Part shown: in pieces, positions 46,332 to 56,487 of the stretch
How positions within the stretch are numbered: position 1 is the stretch's first letter
Layout: the number at the start of each line of letters is the position of its first letter
Assembly (NCBI RefSeq): GCF_021018895.1
Contig: NC_079375.1
Location: forward strand, 709,560 to 773,559
Direction: 5' to 3'
Length of the DNA stretch: 64,000 bases
From: Seriola aureovittata
Lineage: Eukaryota; Chordata; Actinopteri; Carangiformes; Carangidae
Made by a program: the position numbers and the translations under genes
The notes under the pieces: generated by a model
Databases searched by the model: none
Told to the model about the DNA's origin: nothing
The model's input: the letters and a program-made list of their open reading frames with translations, nothing else

Positions 46332-47456
46332 TCAGTCCAGTTTTTTAGTACTCATGAGAAGGACCGTCTCAGAAGCCGGCCTCAGGAACGTCTTCATCAA
46401 TCCAGATCTTGTGACTTTGAGTTCAACCTTTCTAACTTTTCCATCTTGGCTGGGAAAGGTTTTAGTGACTAGAGCCATGGGCCACTTGTTCCGCTTCACT
46501 TGCTTGTCCTCCAACAAGACCAGGTCGCCCTCCTGGATATTTGGCCGCTCATCCTGCCATTTGCAGCGACTATGAAGTGTAGGAAGATATTCGTGTCTCC
46601 ACCTCTTCAAGAAGACATCAGCCAGATGTTGCACCCGTCTCCACTGCTGGTGATGGAGGACTCCGTTGTCGAAAGTTCCCGGGGGAGGGAGAGGAGTACA
46701 CATCTTCTGTGTCAGGAGAGATGCAGGTGTCAAGAAGAACTGAGACTCTGGGTCTGACGTGATAGGAGTGAGCGGTCTGGCATTAATAATTGCTGTAACT
46801 TCTGCCATTAAGGTGGAAAAGGGTGAGTCGTGAAGGACTAGCTTGCAGAAGCATGGAGTCGAGAATGCGCCTAGAGACTCCAATCATCTGCTCCCAAGCT
46901 CCTCCCATGTGGGAGGAATGGGAAGGATTGAAGATCCATGTGCATCCTTCTTCACCCAAGAACTTCCTGACACTGGGCTCTTCAGGGTTGGTGATGAGCA
47001 TACCCAGTTCCTTGCAGGCACCTGTGAAGTTGGTTTCGCAGTCAGAACGGATCTGCTCAGAGCAAATAGCCGACGCAAGGCATTGATGAAACTTGATGTG
47101 TCCATCTTCTCAATGAGTTCTATGTGCACGGCATGTGTACTCAGGCAAGTAAAGAGTACAGCCCACCTTTTGTTGTTAGCATGCCCGCCAGGAGTACGTC
47201 TTGTGGTGACAGTCCATGGACCGAACACATCCAGCCCCACATAGGTAAAAGGTGGTTCCATGCTCAAACGATCAGAATGTAGATCAGCCATTTTCTGTTC
47301 AACAGCTCGCCCACAAAGTTTATAACACTTCACACATGCATGAAGGATGGTCTTGATGCACATCTTAGTTTCCACAATCCAAAATCCTGCCTTGCGAATG
47401 GCAGCCTCAGTGAAAACACGTCCCTGATGTCTAACCTTCTCATGGAAGTACCTCAC
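46332..47456 (-). pseudogene. BEL/Pao integrase, frameshifted
   Basis: Frame 47456-46884 has the HHCC zinc-binding residues H5, H10, C41 and C44, then YVGLDVFGPW with the first catalytic Asp at about residue 76, and WAVLFTCLSTHAVHIELI. A frameshift follows: the second Asp (SDCETNF) and the Glu (GGAWEQM) lie in another frame, 47086-46783. The frame at 46883-46332 carries TLMAEVTAIINARPLTP and the DUF5641 C-terminal part with PSQDGKVRKVELKV and FLRPASE. Integrase joins the element's cDNA to the host chromosome. The chain is broken. Confidence 0.9.
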
Positions 47457-47518
47457 AAGTAGGGTTGCAACGTGACTGGAATAATGAGAGGGTACTACTG
47501 CTCAAGCCTACCTCCTAT

Positions 47519-49057
47519 TCACAGAAGGCCATCTTTTTCAACACAGGGGTTGAGCTTTCTCAGAGGACTCTCCTTTGGAATACCCTTGCCAGCAGCCAAA
47601 CAGATGAACTCTTTGGCGTATGTCTCTCTCTGTACACACCTGATGACAAGAGTCTCTACCTCTGAAAGTTCTTCTGCTGTGCGGGGTTGCGTGCATACAT
47701 GCCAACCACGACAGGTCTTGTCTTTTTCCGTGGTTTTCTGGGACTGGATGATATGCACCAGAAATACTATGGTGCGTACCAAGGACTTCCAAGACAAAAA
47801 GCGCTTGAAACAATGGGATCCCAGAGTAGCTGGAGAAACAGAGAGGTTGGTGGTGTGAGAATGTACCTCTGGATCCAAGTTGGGTTCAATGAGATCGTAC
47901 GGCTCCTCCTCTGTGGTAGGCTGCCCTTCAGGAATGGACAAAAAAGGAAGTCCTGTAAGCCAGGTTGTACGAGCGAGTTGAGTTGCAGGCACAGATCGAG
48001 TAGCATGATCAGCTGGGTTCTGAGTGGTGCAGACATAGTGCCACTGCTCTGGTTTGCTGAACTTTCTGATACGTTGTACCTTGTTGCATACATACACGTG
48101 GAACAATCTGGTCTGGTTGTGTATGTATCCAAGAACAATTCTACCATCAGTGTAGAAGTGCAAAGCATCTAACGGGATATCCAACTCAGTCTGTGCCAGC
48201 CAAGCTACTTCCACAGCCAACACAGCAGCTCCTAACTCGAGTTTTGGGATAGTGTGCACTGCTGGAGGTGCTAACTTAGCTTTTCCCAGGACAAACCCCA
48301 CATAGCACTTTCTTCCACTGTCTGTGACCTTGATGTATGCTACTGCGGTGATAGCTTTCACAGAGGCATCTGAGAAGACGTGGAGTTCTTTTTGTTGTGC
48401 AGTGCAGAGATTGGTGAGGGCATAAGGTCTAGGCATTTCAAACTCTCTCAGATGTTGTAGAAAGTCTTTCCACATCCTCCATTCAGCCTCCCTTCCTTCA
48501 GGGAGAGGACTGTCCCAGTCAAGGGCTTCACAGCTCATGAGCTCTCGTAGAAGGTGCTTTCCTTCTATAGTGACAGGTGCAATCAACCCAAGAGGGTCGA
48601 ACAGGCTGTTCACCGTAGCCAAAACACCTCTACATGTGAAGGGTTTCTCTGTGATGGTCACTCTGAAAGTGAAGAGGTCGCGCTTGGGATCCCAACAGAG
48701 CCCTAAGCTGCGTTGTATGAAGGTGGAGCTTTCATCGAAGTCAAGATTTTGCAGACCCTTGGCATGGTCTTTTGAGGGAAAGGCTTCCAGAACATCTGAA
48801 CAGTTTGAAGCTATCTTGTGGAGCCTTAAGTTGGAAACAGCAAGCATCTCTTGTGTTCTTTTCAGCAGGTCTACCGCCTCTGTCGCTGAAGGTAGTGACA
48901 AAAGGCCATCATCAACATAGAAGTTGCGTCCGATGAAATGGCTAGCATCTTTGCCAAACTCGTCTTCTCCATGTCGTGCTGCACTGCGGAGGCCATATAT
49001 AGCTACCGCCGGAGATGGACTATTGCCGAATACATGTACTTTCATACGATACTCCAC
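47519..49057 (-). pseudogene. BEL/Pao reverse transcriptase C-terminal part and RNase H
   Basis: A 512-codon frame starts MEYRMKVHVFGNSPSPAVA. YVDD, the catalytic RT motif C, is at residues 47-50. Peptidase_A17-type sequence follows (LRLHKIASNC, FTCRGVLATVNSLFDPLGLIAP near 140-160). RNase H residues appear in HVFSDAS (D230), KLELGAAV (E274) and FYTDGRIVLGY (D304). The later part runs toward the integrase but ends in ENPCVEKDG-type sequence at 47519. It is the best preserved piece, but RT motif A is missing upstream. Confidence 0.92.
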
Positions 49058-49098
49058 AATGTCTTTGCTCGGATCATTTTCAACAAACCCCAGGAATC

Positions 49099-49720
49099 TC
49101 AGAAATGGTCAAAGATCTTTTGCATGAAAGCCACGAAGTGAGTCTTCATCTCTGGCTTGCGTTCAAAGGTGTGACGAAGAGATGTAAGGTGGTGATGGGC
49201 CTGTGGTCGGTTATTTGGGAGCCGATGTTGAGGGGTTAGGAATGGAAGTGGCGCCACCCAGCAGTTGGCATCATCCATGTACATTTCCCTATCCAACAGC
49301 CTATCCTCAATTGAGAGACCTACCCTTTCATCAGCTTTGGTCCTCTCAAAGATCCTCTTCTCAATGTTGCAGTCTTCGAGGATTGGTGTGACAGATGGAG
49401 GGCTGTGACTCGAGGGGGGGCACTGGCCTCGGATTTCAAACTGCTCTTTGACAAGTATATGATTAGGGCATGGTGTAAGGAGAGATGGTCGTCCATTTTC
49501 TAGCACACTGGTGTGGAAGCTTGTCACATCTGCTGGTCTGTGGGCTGAACCCAAGCAAATGTCTCCTATAATGACCCATCCAAGGTCCAATCGCTGGGCA
49601 TATGGAGCATTGTGAGGACAATTTCGCTGCTCTCTGACTTTATGCACACGCAGGATATCGTCCCAACAGAAGAAGGATTTGGGCGTCTGGGTCCAGTTGT
49701 GGTATTTTGTGAGCAATGGA
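49099..49720 (-). pseudogene. BEL/Pao protease-RT linker and RT N-terminus
   Basis: The frame contains VREQRNCPHNAPYAQRLDLG, CNIEKRIFERTKADERVGLS, WVAPLPFLTPQHRLPNNRPQ and FMQKIFDH, the usual order leading from the A17 region into the reverse transcriptase. Beyond FMQKIFDH the next sequence (in the adjacent frame) is FLRFLGFVENDPSKDIVEYRM, which normally lies past RT motif A. About 110 codons including the first catalytic Asp are thus deleted at roughly 49100-49112. Confidence 0.88.
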
Positions 49721-50143
49721 CTACAGATGAGTGTGGTGCTGTGCAACATCTGAGGTTGGAATTTCTGACTGGTCATCTGGAATGTTATTGCACTCAATGA
49801 ACGTAGGCAGCATCATACTTGCAGTTCCATCCAACGACAAAAACCCAGCGGCTCTTCTCCCAGTTTTCTCAGAGACCCCTGCACATGTGCGAAGTGTGTA
49901 TGGAAATTCTGACCCAGTAATCTGGAAGAGGTCAAAGAAATCCGACTTGGCCAGCGACCTATTACTTTGGTCGTCTAGAACCACGTAGACCTTTGTAGCC
50001 TTTTCTGGATTTGCTTTAGGATAGACCTTTACTAAGCAGATTCTAGAGCCTAGAGGACCTAGAGCTCTTTCCTTCACCGCTGACATCTGTATATTTAGAG
50101 GTGACAGCCACCAGAGGGGCTTCTCCTTCACCCTCCCCGCCAT
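49721..50143 (-). pseudogene. BEL/Pao aspartic protease (retropepsin-like)
   Basis: The frame has YVVLDDQSNRSLAKSDFFDL, the retropepsin active-site segment in BEL elements (DDQSNRSLA), followed by LFQITGSEFPYTLRTCAG. Protease cleaves the gag-pol polyprotein. The frame stops near 49721 and overlaps the next one, which suggests a small frameshift. Confidence 0.85.
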
Positions 50144-50149
50144 GCTCTA

Positions 50150-51575
50150 AGGAGGGGTCCCTCATGTCTTTGCGAAGTGTGTCGTAGACGAGCAACACCT
50201 GAAGCAGATGTTGTTCTCTTTCAAAAAGCTCTTTCGCTCCTCGAGCGATTTGGTTTGAAACCCCCTGCACTTTTTTAAAGGATGGGGTTTCTTGTGGATG
50301 GGTCATTGTTTGGAGATTTCATCAAGCTTGACACTTGAAATGACTGACTGAGATGCTGAGTGATGTGACGACACTTCTGATTTGTAAGTGGAAACGTCGC
50401 CTTTGGCATACCCTGGTCTCCTTTTTGAACGCTCTGGCTTAAATGGACCTGATGAGGAACTGTAAGGATTGCTTGACTGGCCTGTAGGAGCTGTTGAAAG
50501 AACGAAGCTAGGGTCATTTCGTCTGCGAGCTTCATTACAGATGAAGTTTGCAAAAAAGCAAAAGGAGGGAAAGAGACATGGTGTTGCTCCTTGAACATAG
50601 ACCCCTGAACTAACCATTTTTCTTGCAACCCGAGTGGCAACTTTTCAACAATTGGGTTGACGCCCCTGGCAGAGTCCAGATATGAGAGCCCAGGCAGGTA
50701 ACCTTGTGATTTGGCAGCCACTAGCTCTCTGAGAAGATCTCCCAGTTCTCTGAGCTTTACGGGATCCTTATGATTGATTTTAGGAAAGTTTTCCACTCTC
50801 TCAAAGAGAGCTCTCTCTTTATAACTTCTGGAGAGCCATATACTCTTCCAAGCGTTCCCAAGCCATGCGTAGACCTAATGAAGGGTTGGTGGCACACGAA
50901 TCCTCATAACATGATATGAAGACTGGCTTCCCAACCACTTTGTTAAGAGGTCGTGCTCCTCACCGGTGGTTAAGTTCAGTCCTTCAGTTGCATTGTGAAA
51001 GGAAGATTTCCACACCCAATAATTCTCAGGGTGATCATTGAACTTGCTAAGACTGGAGTTGACAAGCTCACGCCGTACTAGGTATCTTGCAATGTCACCC
51101 AAACCTGTGTGATCGTCAGCAGACATATGAAATGTGTTTCTGTTGGGCAAAAGCCAAGATGACAGAGTAGGGTAGCTGTGATGACATGTTGATGTAGGCC
51201 TTACAGGCTGTTGTTGTGACATGGGTTCCCGGCTTTCCCTTGCGGGTTGTTGATGGGGTGCAGGTTTTGACCATCCAGTTTGCTGCACTGCATTGACATC
51301 ACCATAAGAGACTCTAATGTCAGATATGTGCCCCTTTGTTTTTGAAGCGTTAAAGACATGCTCTCTGTCTGGCTTTATGTTGGTGTTGATGAGAGGTAAT
51401 AGAGATGGTGTGTAGGGATCAAGCGTTGGTGGTTTCTCATCACTGAGGTGCAACTGTGAGTGATGTTCCACATAATCACATGTTCGCTGAGAGGCAACAT
51501 TCACTACATCATGATTAAGGTCCCTCTTGCTGCCTTCTCCAGAATTTGCCCCTGCAGCTTCCTCAAGAATTACCA
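50150..51575 (-). pseudogene. BEL/Pao gag (DUF1759-type) and zinc knuckle, frameshifted
   Basis: Frame 51579-50875 ends with NDHPENYWVWKSSFHNATEGL and GEEHDLLTKWLGSQSS, the DUF1759-like gag core. The next frame, 50796-50275, has FPKINHKDPVKLRELGDLLR, KSQGYLPGLSYLDSARGVN and PIVEKLPLGLQEKW. A knuckle CFRCCSSTTHFAK lies in a third frame near 50160-50205; its expected last Cys codon reads TGA. The N-terminus is cut by the L1 fragment. Confidence 0.85.
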
Positions 51576-52960
51576 CCAAATTTCAGAGAGTACTCTTATA
51601 CTGCCCAGATGAGATACCTTGTCTATTGGTGCTCACCAGATTACCAAGCCAGGTGGAAGTATATCGAACTAAATATGGATCAGCCTCATCCTCAAGCTAG
51701 GCTGGTAGGGAATGAACACACAGACCAAAAGGGAGATAACTCTATAATAGTAGAAAAAATTGGTATGAGATTGTTAGGAAATATAATTTGGAAGGAGAAA
51801 GTAAACTTCTGGTTTGGCCATCCCAAACACCCCGGTTTAGACCTGGAGTGCTTGACAATACCTTTGCAAGGTGGACAGTAAGGGGGATGACAGCGTGTAC
51901 ACTCTTAGATGGGAAAAGTTTTGAAACATTCGAAAAACTTAAAGAAGAATTTAATTTGGAAAATTGAGATTTTTTTCAGATATCTACAGTTAAGACATGA
52001 TATAGAGATTAAAAAAAGACTGTCAGCAGAAGATACTGGAGTGGTTGAAGTACTGACAAGTGCATATAAACAAACACCTACAAAGATTGTATCTAAACTG
52101 TATAAAGGTCTAGAGAAGCAGAATGGAAGGAACTGTTTATATGTGAAATTGAAATGGGAGTTAGAACTAAACATTAAATTGTCAGAGGGTGGTTGGCATT
52201 CTATCTGCAGAACGCAACAAACCTCCACTAGCTCTAAAAGATGGAGGGAATTCGGGTGGAAGAACTTAATCTGCTTTTTTGTCACACCCCATATTAAAAA
52301 CAAACAGCTGGGTTCACCGCAACAATGCTGGAGACAATGCAGGCAGATGGGTGCCAACCACTCACACGTTTTCTGGTCTTGTACAAAATTGTGATAATTT
52401 TTGGATGGGGTTACTCTGATCCTTTTGATCCTCCTGATTTTAGGGTATAAGGTCCTAGGGACCCCCTAACAATGTACCTGGGTCTGATAACAGGGGACAT
52501 CATTCAAAACGAGGATACCTATCTTTTTAAAATTTTGATACTGTCATGTAAAAAGGCTATCACAAGAAGCTGGCTGAAAGTTGACCCGCCGAGCCCAGGA
52601 CAGTGGCTGGACATTGTAAAGGAGATACACTCTATGGAAAGACTGACTTACTATTTAAGACTGAAAGCAGGGACGCTGGATCAGCGCTGGGAAAAATGGA
52701 CTGAATACACGAGAAGCGATGAGTTGCAATCACAGCAAACATGATTGAAAAGAGACAGGAGCATCATGGTATCCCCCCTTTGTTTGTTTATATATATTGT
52801 TAATTTTTCTTTTTTCATACTTTCTCTTGAGGCATGGGCCCACGTGGCATTCTCTTTGTAACATTAAGTTGGATATCCCCACGGTTGAGTGGTGGGACAT
52901 ATGCTTGTAGTATTTTTGAAAAAAGACAAATAAAAAGTTTTTAAAAAAAAAAACACAAAA
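51576..52960 (+). mobile_element. L1-type LINE 3' fragment
   Basis: Frames at 51546-51881, 51909-52394 and 52472-52744 hold the ORF2 C-terminal part: PPNFREYSYTAQMRYLVYWC, SRWREFGWKNLICFF with the Cys/His-rich CWRQCRQMGANHSHVFWSC (Zn-knuckle-like C-terminus of L1), and ILILSCKKAITRSWLKVDPP. A 3' UTR of about 190 bases ends in AAATAAAAAGTTTTTAAAAAAAAAAA near 52950. The frame is broken by stops and shifts. The 5' end abuts the BEL gag at about 51575. No target duplication found. Confidence 0.85.
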
Positions 52961-53360
52961 AAAACGTATATTTATGGATAAAACAGCATAAAACAGCTAC
53001 ATAATGTTAGCTGTATTTACATAAAATAATATGCGCCAAAAATATCAACATAAACAGATAATTTTTTAAAAGAAAACAATTAACAGCAGCATTTTTCAAC
53101 ACAACTTACCCTCATCAATGCTGTGAGGGGCTGACGTGATGACCTATGGAAACCCAAGAGGTACAGAAAGAGGTGACGGCCAAAAAGGTAGTTTCCTCAG
53201 GAAACTCAAAAAAAAAAAAAACAATAAAATAATATAATAACTAATAATAACTGATTGAGATAAAATTCACAAATACTCAGCTAAATAAATAAACACTAAA
53301 TAAAATCCCCAAATACAATTTGAAAACAAAAATTAATAAAGTGCATTTTCGAACTCTGTT
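52961..53360. other. No gene recognised
   Basis: AT-rich. On the minus strand there is GATGAGGGTAAGTTG, a splice-donor-like site, and TTCCTGAGGAAACTACC. It might be the displaced 5' leader of the BEL element, but nothing proves it. Confidence 0.35.
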
Positions 53361-53367
53361 ACATGAG

Positions 53368-54259
53368 TTGGCAATGGTGGGAGAGAATATGTTATGGCTA
53401 TACACTATGGCTATACAGCTAATGATACTACGTCTACGAATTAGGTTTGATTATTAAATATTGCTATATTTCGACATCAACCCAGTCATGAGCAGAGTGA
53501 GTTGCTCTGTAGCTGAAGACCCTCGGCTGGAACCCAGGTGGCTGTGGTTGCCGTGGTAACCCTGGAGAGGCGGGATCTAGGTGGATTCTCCTGGAGGCCG
53601 TTTCCCGTTATCACGATGACGGATTCTGCCGGTGTCTCAGCGGTTCAGCTCTGGTGGAGTTTGCCAGGAGACTTTCTGTCTCGGGAACTCTTGATTTCTG
53701 CTCGGCTTCTCTGCAGGAGGTCGTGCAGATGTTATCTGCTGGTGTCTCTTACGGGTTGATGCGAAATAAACTCTAATGCTCTTCACTTTGGCTGGATAAC
53801 TTTAGAGGAGACTGGCGTTGACCAGGTGACTCTAAAGTTGCCAAAATCTTCAAAAAAGAAAACTTGATGATGATTTAAAAGTTACAAAATTACTCTGAGG
53901 CACTTCTGTTGTTTTGGTTCAGCTGGTCTTGACTTGGCTTATAAAAATAAAAGATCGTGCATGTAGACAAAAATGATGTTACTTGGAGCTTGTGGTAAAG
54001 AAAAATAAAAGATGCGAAAAGTGCAAAAATGACTTAGAGCCATGAGTTTGTGGCGAGCAGCTTAGAGCTAAGAGTTTCCATGGCTACAGAGCCGGGCTTT
54101 GAGCCGGGACTCTGAGCTTTGAGAAAAGAGCTCAGGTTCTAGTTTCTGCATCGTTTTCTAGCTTCAGCTTTTAAGCAATTGTGGGTCCGTAACTCTGCAT
54201 GTCCTTATAATGAACTTCCTTAATGGCTTGTGACTGATGCCCGGCCAGGTATGTACGCT
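53368..54259. repeat. Unclassified dispersed repeat, copy 2 (short form)
   Basis: Matches copy 1 (1183-2787) in order: TTGGCAATGGTGGGAG, CTATATTTCGACATCAACCC, ACCCTCGGCTGGAACCCAGG, TTTCAGCTTCAGCTTTT-type end of the body, then directly AATTGTGGGTCCG and GTATGTACGCT. The segment corresponding to about 2010-2700 of copy 1 is absent. It is flanked by a 7-bp direct repeat ACATGAG (53361-53367 and 54260-54266). Confidence 0.85.
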
Positions 54260-54263
54260 ACAT

Positions 54264-54599
54264 GAGACAGAGTGAGGGGGAGATGAAGGGGAGCAGGGGT
54301 AGATAAGGGATATCCTTTGCTTTTCACTTCTACTACTTTCCCAAGAGGTCTCCCACTTTCTTTCCCTCTGTCTGTCCAGTCTGAGCAACAGCCTCCATCA
54401 TACTGTCTCTATTTATCTTCCTGTGACCTACCTTCTTTTCCTTCTGTCTTCTTGTTTGAGTTGAGCTCATTAATACACAAGGACCCCATCATTTATTTAA
54501 TTTACAAAGGCAGATTCTGAATCCAACATGTCATAATTCTAAGATAAAAGAATCAGCTGAAGCAGTTCATCTGCTTCATGAATAATTGGATAATTTCCT
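54264..54599. other. No gene recognised
   Basis: No supportable feature. Confidence 0.4.
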
Positions 54600-55249
54600 C
54601 CTCCTCCTCCATGACCCCATCTCCTCCAGCTGGCTCTTTTCTTGTTGAAGCTCCAGTGCTCTTCTTTACTAGCGCTCCTTCACATGGAAGCAGAGTCTTC
54701 CAGAGTGTAGCACGGGTTTCAACTGCTTGACTCTAGATCAGCTCCTTATCCTCGACACTCAACAGGGTCAGGGTCTGTGGATGTGATCGTGTGTGGCTTC
54801 CTCTTTTTGGTGACCCTGCTGATCTCATTCTCTCTTTCTTCCACTGCCTCCTCAAGCTCCCTCACCTTCCTTACTCAGCTTTCTACCACTTGTTCAGCCT
54901 GGCGCGTCCACCTCTGTCCTGACATCTTTGAGCTCTTTTTCAAACCCAGGTCTCGTTCTCTCATTTCCAGAACACTGAGTTCTTTCTCTGCAGACTTTCT
55001 TCAGCGCAGCTTTCAACTGCCCATCTCCTGAGTCTCTATGTCTCTAAGAGGAATGTGAAATATTGTAAACTTCTTCATGGTGACATCTGTGTTCTCTGAG
55101 GCCCTCTCTATGAACAACATCTGGCCAACTGTTTCCCTTCTCCCTGCTCATATCCTTCTCGTTCTGCTCCTTCAGGGCTGTGTTCTCTGTGGCCGGCCTT
55201 CGGATGTCTTCTTCAGCTGAAGAATGGTCACTTCAAAGTCCGTGAACAT
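54600..55249 (-). pseudogene. Decayed coiled-coil protein sequence
   Basis: On the minus strand an ATG at 55249-55247 opens MFTDFEVTILQLKK. In changing frames there follow ENTALKEQNEKDMSREK, ENTDVTMKKFTIFHIPL, GQLKAAL-like sequence, EKELSVLEMRERDLGLKK, VRELEEAVEERENEISRVTK and ALELQQEKSQLEEMG: heptad-rich, Glu/Lys/Leu-rich, typical of long coiled coils. Several frameshifts and stops occur. CTCTTCCCTGCAG just upstream looks like a splice acceptor, so exons of a decayed gene rather than a processed copy are possible. I cannot name the gene. Confidence 0.45.
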
Positions 55250-55390
55250 CTGGGAAGCAGGTCTGAGGAACAGCTGCAGGGAAGAGGAGTGAAGACTTGA
55301 CTGCACTGAAAGTAAAAGTGGAGAAGTTACAGGTGAGAGGGAGAGACGAAAAGACAGTACATGTGTGATAGAAGGAGAGAGAGGCAGTCT

Positions 55391-55467
55391 GTGTGTGTGT
55401 GTGTGTGTGTGTGTGTCTGAGAGAGAGAGGGAGAGAGAAAAAGAGAGAGAGAGACAGAGAGAGAGGA
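55391..55467. repeat. (GT)n followed by (GA)n
   Basis: A GT run of about 13 units (55391-55416), then an imperfect GA-rich run to about 55467. Confidence 0.93.
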
Positions 55468-55489
55468 CAACATAACAGAATTGAGCAGG

Positions 55490-56030
55490 TAGTGGGAGAT
55501 CCCTTCCAGGTCAATATTCCTGGTTTTAATTGTTTGGGGAAGACTATATATCTAATATATCTACCCTGATGCTGCTGCTCTCTCTCTCTGCTGCCGGTGA
55601 GCCTGTGCTGCCTCTGCTCCATGTTTCTTTTGTTTGGTTATTTTGTTAGTTTAGTTATTGTGTTTTCTTTAACTGTGTGTTTAGTTAACAAATGCTCAGT
55701 TTTGTTGTTTGATACAGTGCTTTGAACTTAGCCTTTAGTTCAATTGGTGTTTTCTGTTAGTTGTTTCTTTTGTTTGTACGCTGTTGGCCCTCCTGGCGAT
55801 AATTTGGTTATTTCCCCCAAGAGTGTATACCCTTGCTGTGATCTAATGCGTGTTGTTTTGTCCCTGTACGAGTGCTGTAGGTGTGGCAGCGAGCGTGGCC
55901 GGCCCGACGGTTTGGTGGTACCTATTCCTCACCTGTGCTTCGCCACCACCCTATAATAGTGTGTTTGGTAAGTTTTTATATAATGACCTTTTAACTTTTT
56001 TTCTTGAATAAATTTGTAATCTTGGGGGAA
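55490..56030 (+). mobile_element. Possible LTR or retroelement leader
   Basis: TGTTTGGGGAAGACTATATATC, a T-rich body, then TTTCTTGAATAAATTTG (polyadenylation-type signal) and CTTGGGGGAAATCC near 56020. Order TATA-like, body, AATAAA would suit an LTR. No duplication, no coding sequence. Confidence 0.3.
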
Positions 56031-56046
56031 ATCCTTGTCTCAGTCC

Positions 56047-56487
56047 TATAAAGGCAGGTGTGTGTGGATCCAAGTGCAGAGAGAGTCAGGCAGAATTACA
56101 ATGTCCGAAATCCAAATCTTTAATTCAAGAAACGTAGCAGAGATCAAAATACCAAGAGACAGTCAGACCAGGCAAAAAGGCAGATCAGGAACAGGCAGAA
56201 TCGAGGGTCACAAAAATACCAAAAACAGATCATACACAGGGAATCAAACAGGACTTAAACGCGAGCGAGCTTGAACACAAGGGTAACAAAGACAATCTGG
56301 CAAAGACATGAGAAATGAGGCGGGGTTTAAATACACAGGAAACAAGACATAGGTGAAAGACATTAGGGTGGAGACAGCAATCAAAACAGGAGGGAAAAAC
56401 CAGGAAGTAAAACAAACAGCAACACAACAGAACCAAGACTTCAAAATAAAACAGGAAATGCCAATAAAATAAATACAGATCCTGACA
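56047..56487 (-). mobile_element. LTR-like repeat, minus orientation
   Basis: On the minus strand it starts TGTCAGGATCTG at 56487 and contains GGCATTTCCTGTTTTATTTTG, CACCTATGTCTTGTTTCC and a TGGATCC-type 3' part (GGATCCAAGTGCAG on plus, 56066-56079). A 5-bp direct repeat AGTCC lies at 56042-56046 and 56488-56492. The end adjoining 56047 reads TATA rather than the usual CA, so the boundary there is unsure. Confidence 0.5.

Larger units (their letters stand above)
45952..51575 (-). mobile_element. BEL/Pao LTR retrotransposon, degraded
   Basis: On the minus strand the order gag, protease, reverse transcriptase, RNase H, integrase, 3' LTR is that of BEL/Pao elements. No complete frame survives: stops and frame changes separate the domains, and part of the reverse transcriptase is missing. 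The 5' LTR and gag N-terminus are not found; an L1 fragment in opposite orientation abuts at about 51575. The element is dead. Confidence 0.93.

Noticed and set aside
46354..47858. Plus-strand frames overlapping the BEL element
   Set aside because: Antisense shadows of integrase and RNase H.
48537..48920. 127-codon plus-strand open frame
   Set aside because: Shadow of the BEL/Pao RT and RNase H frame on the minus strand.
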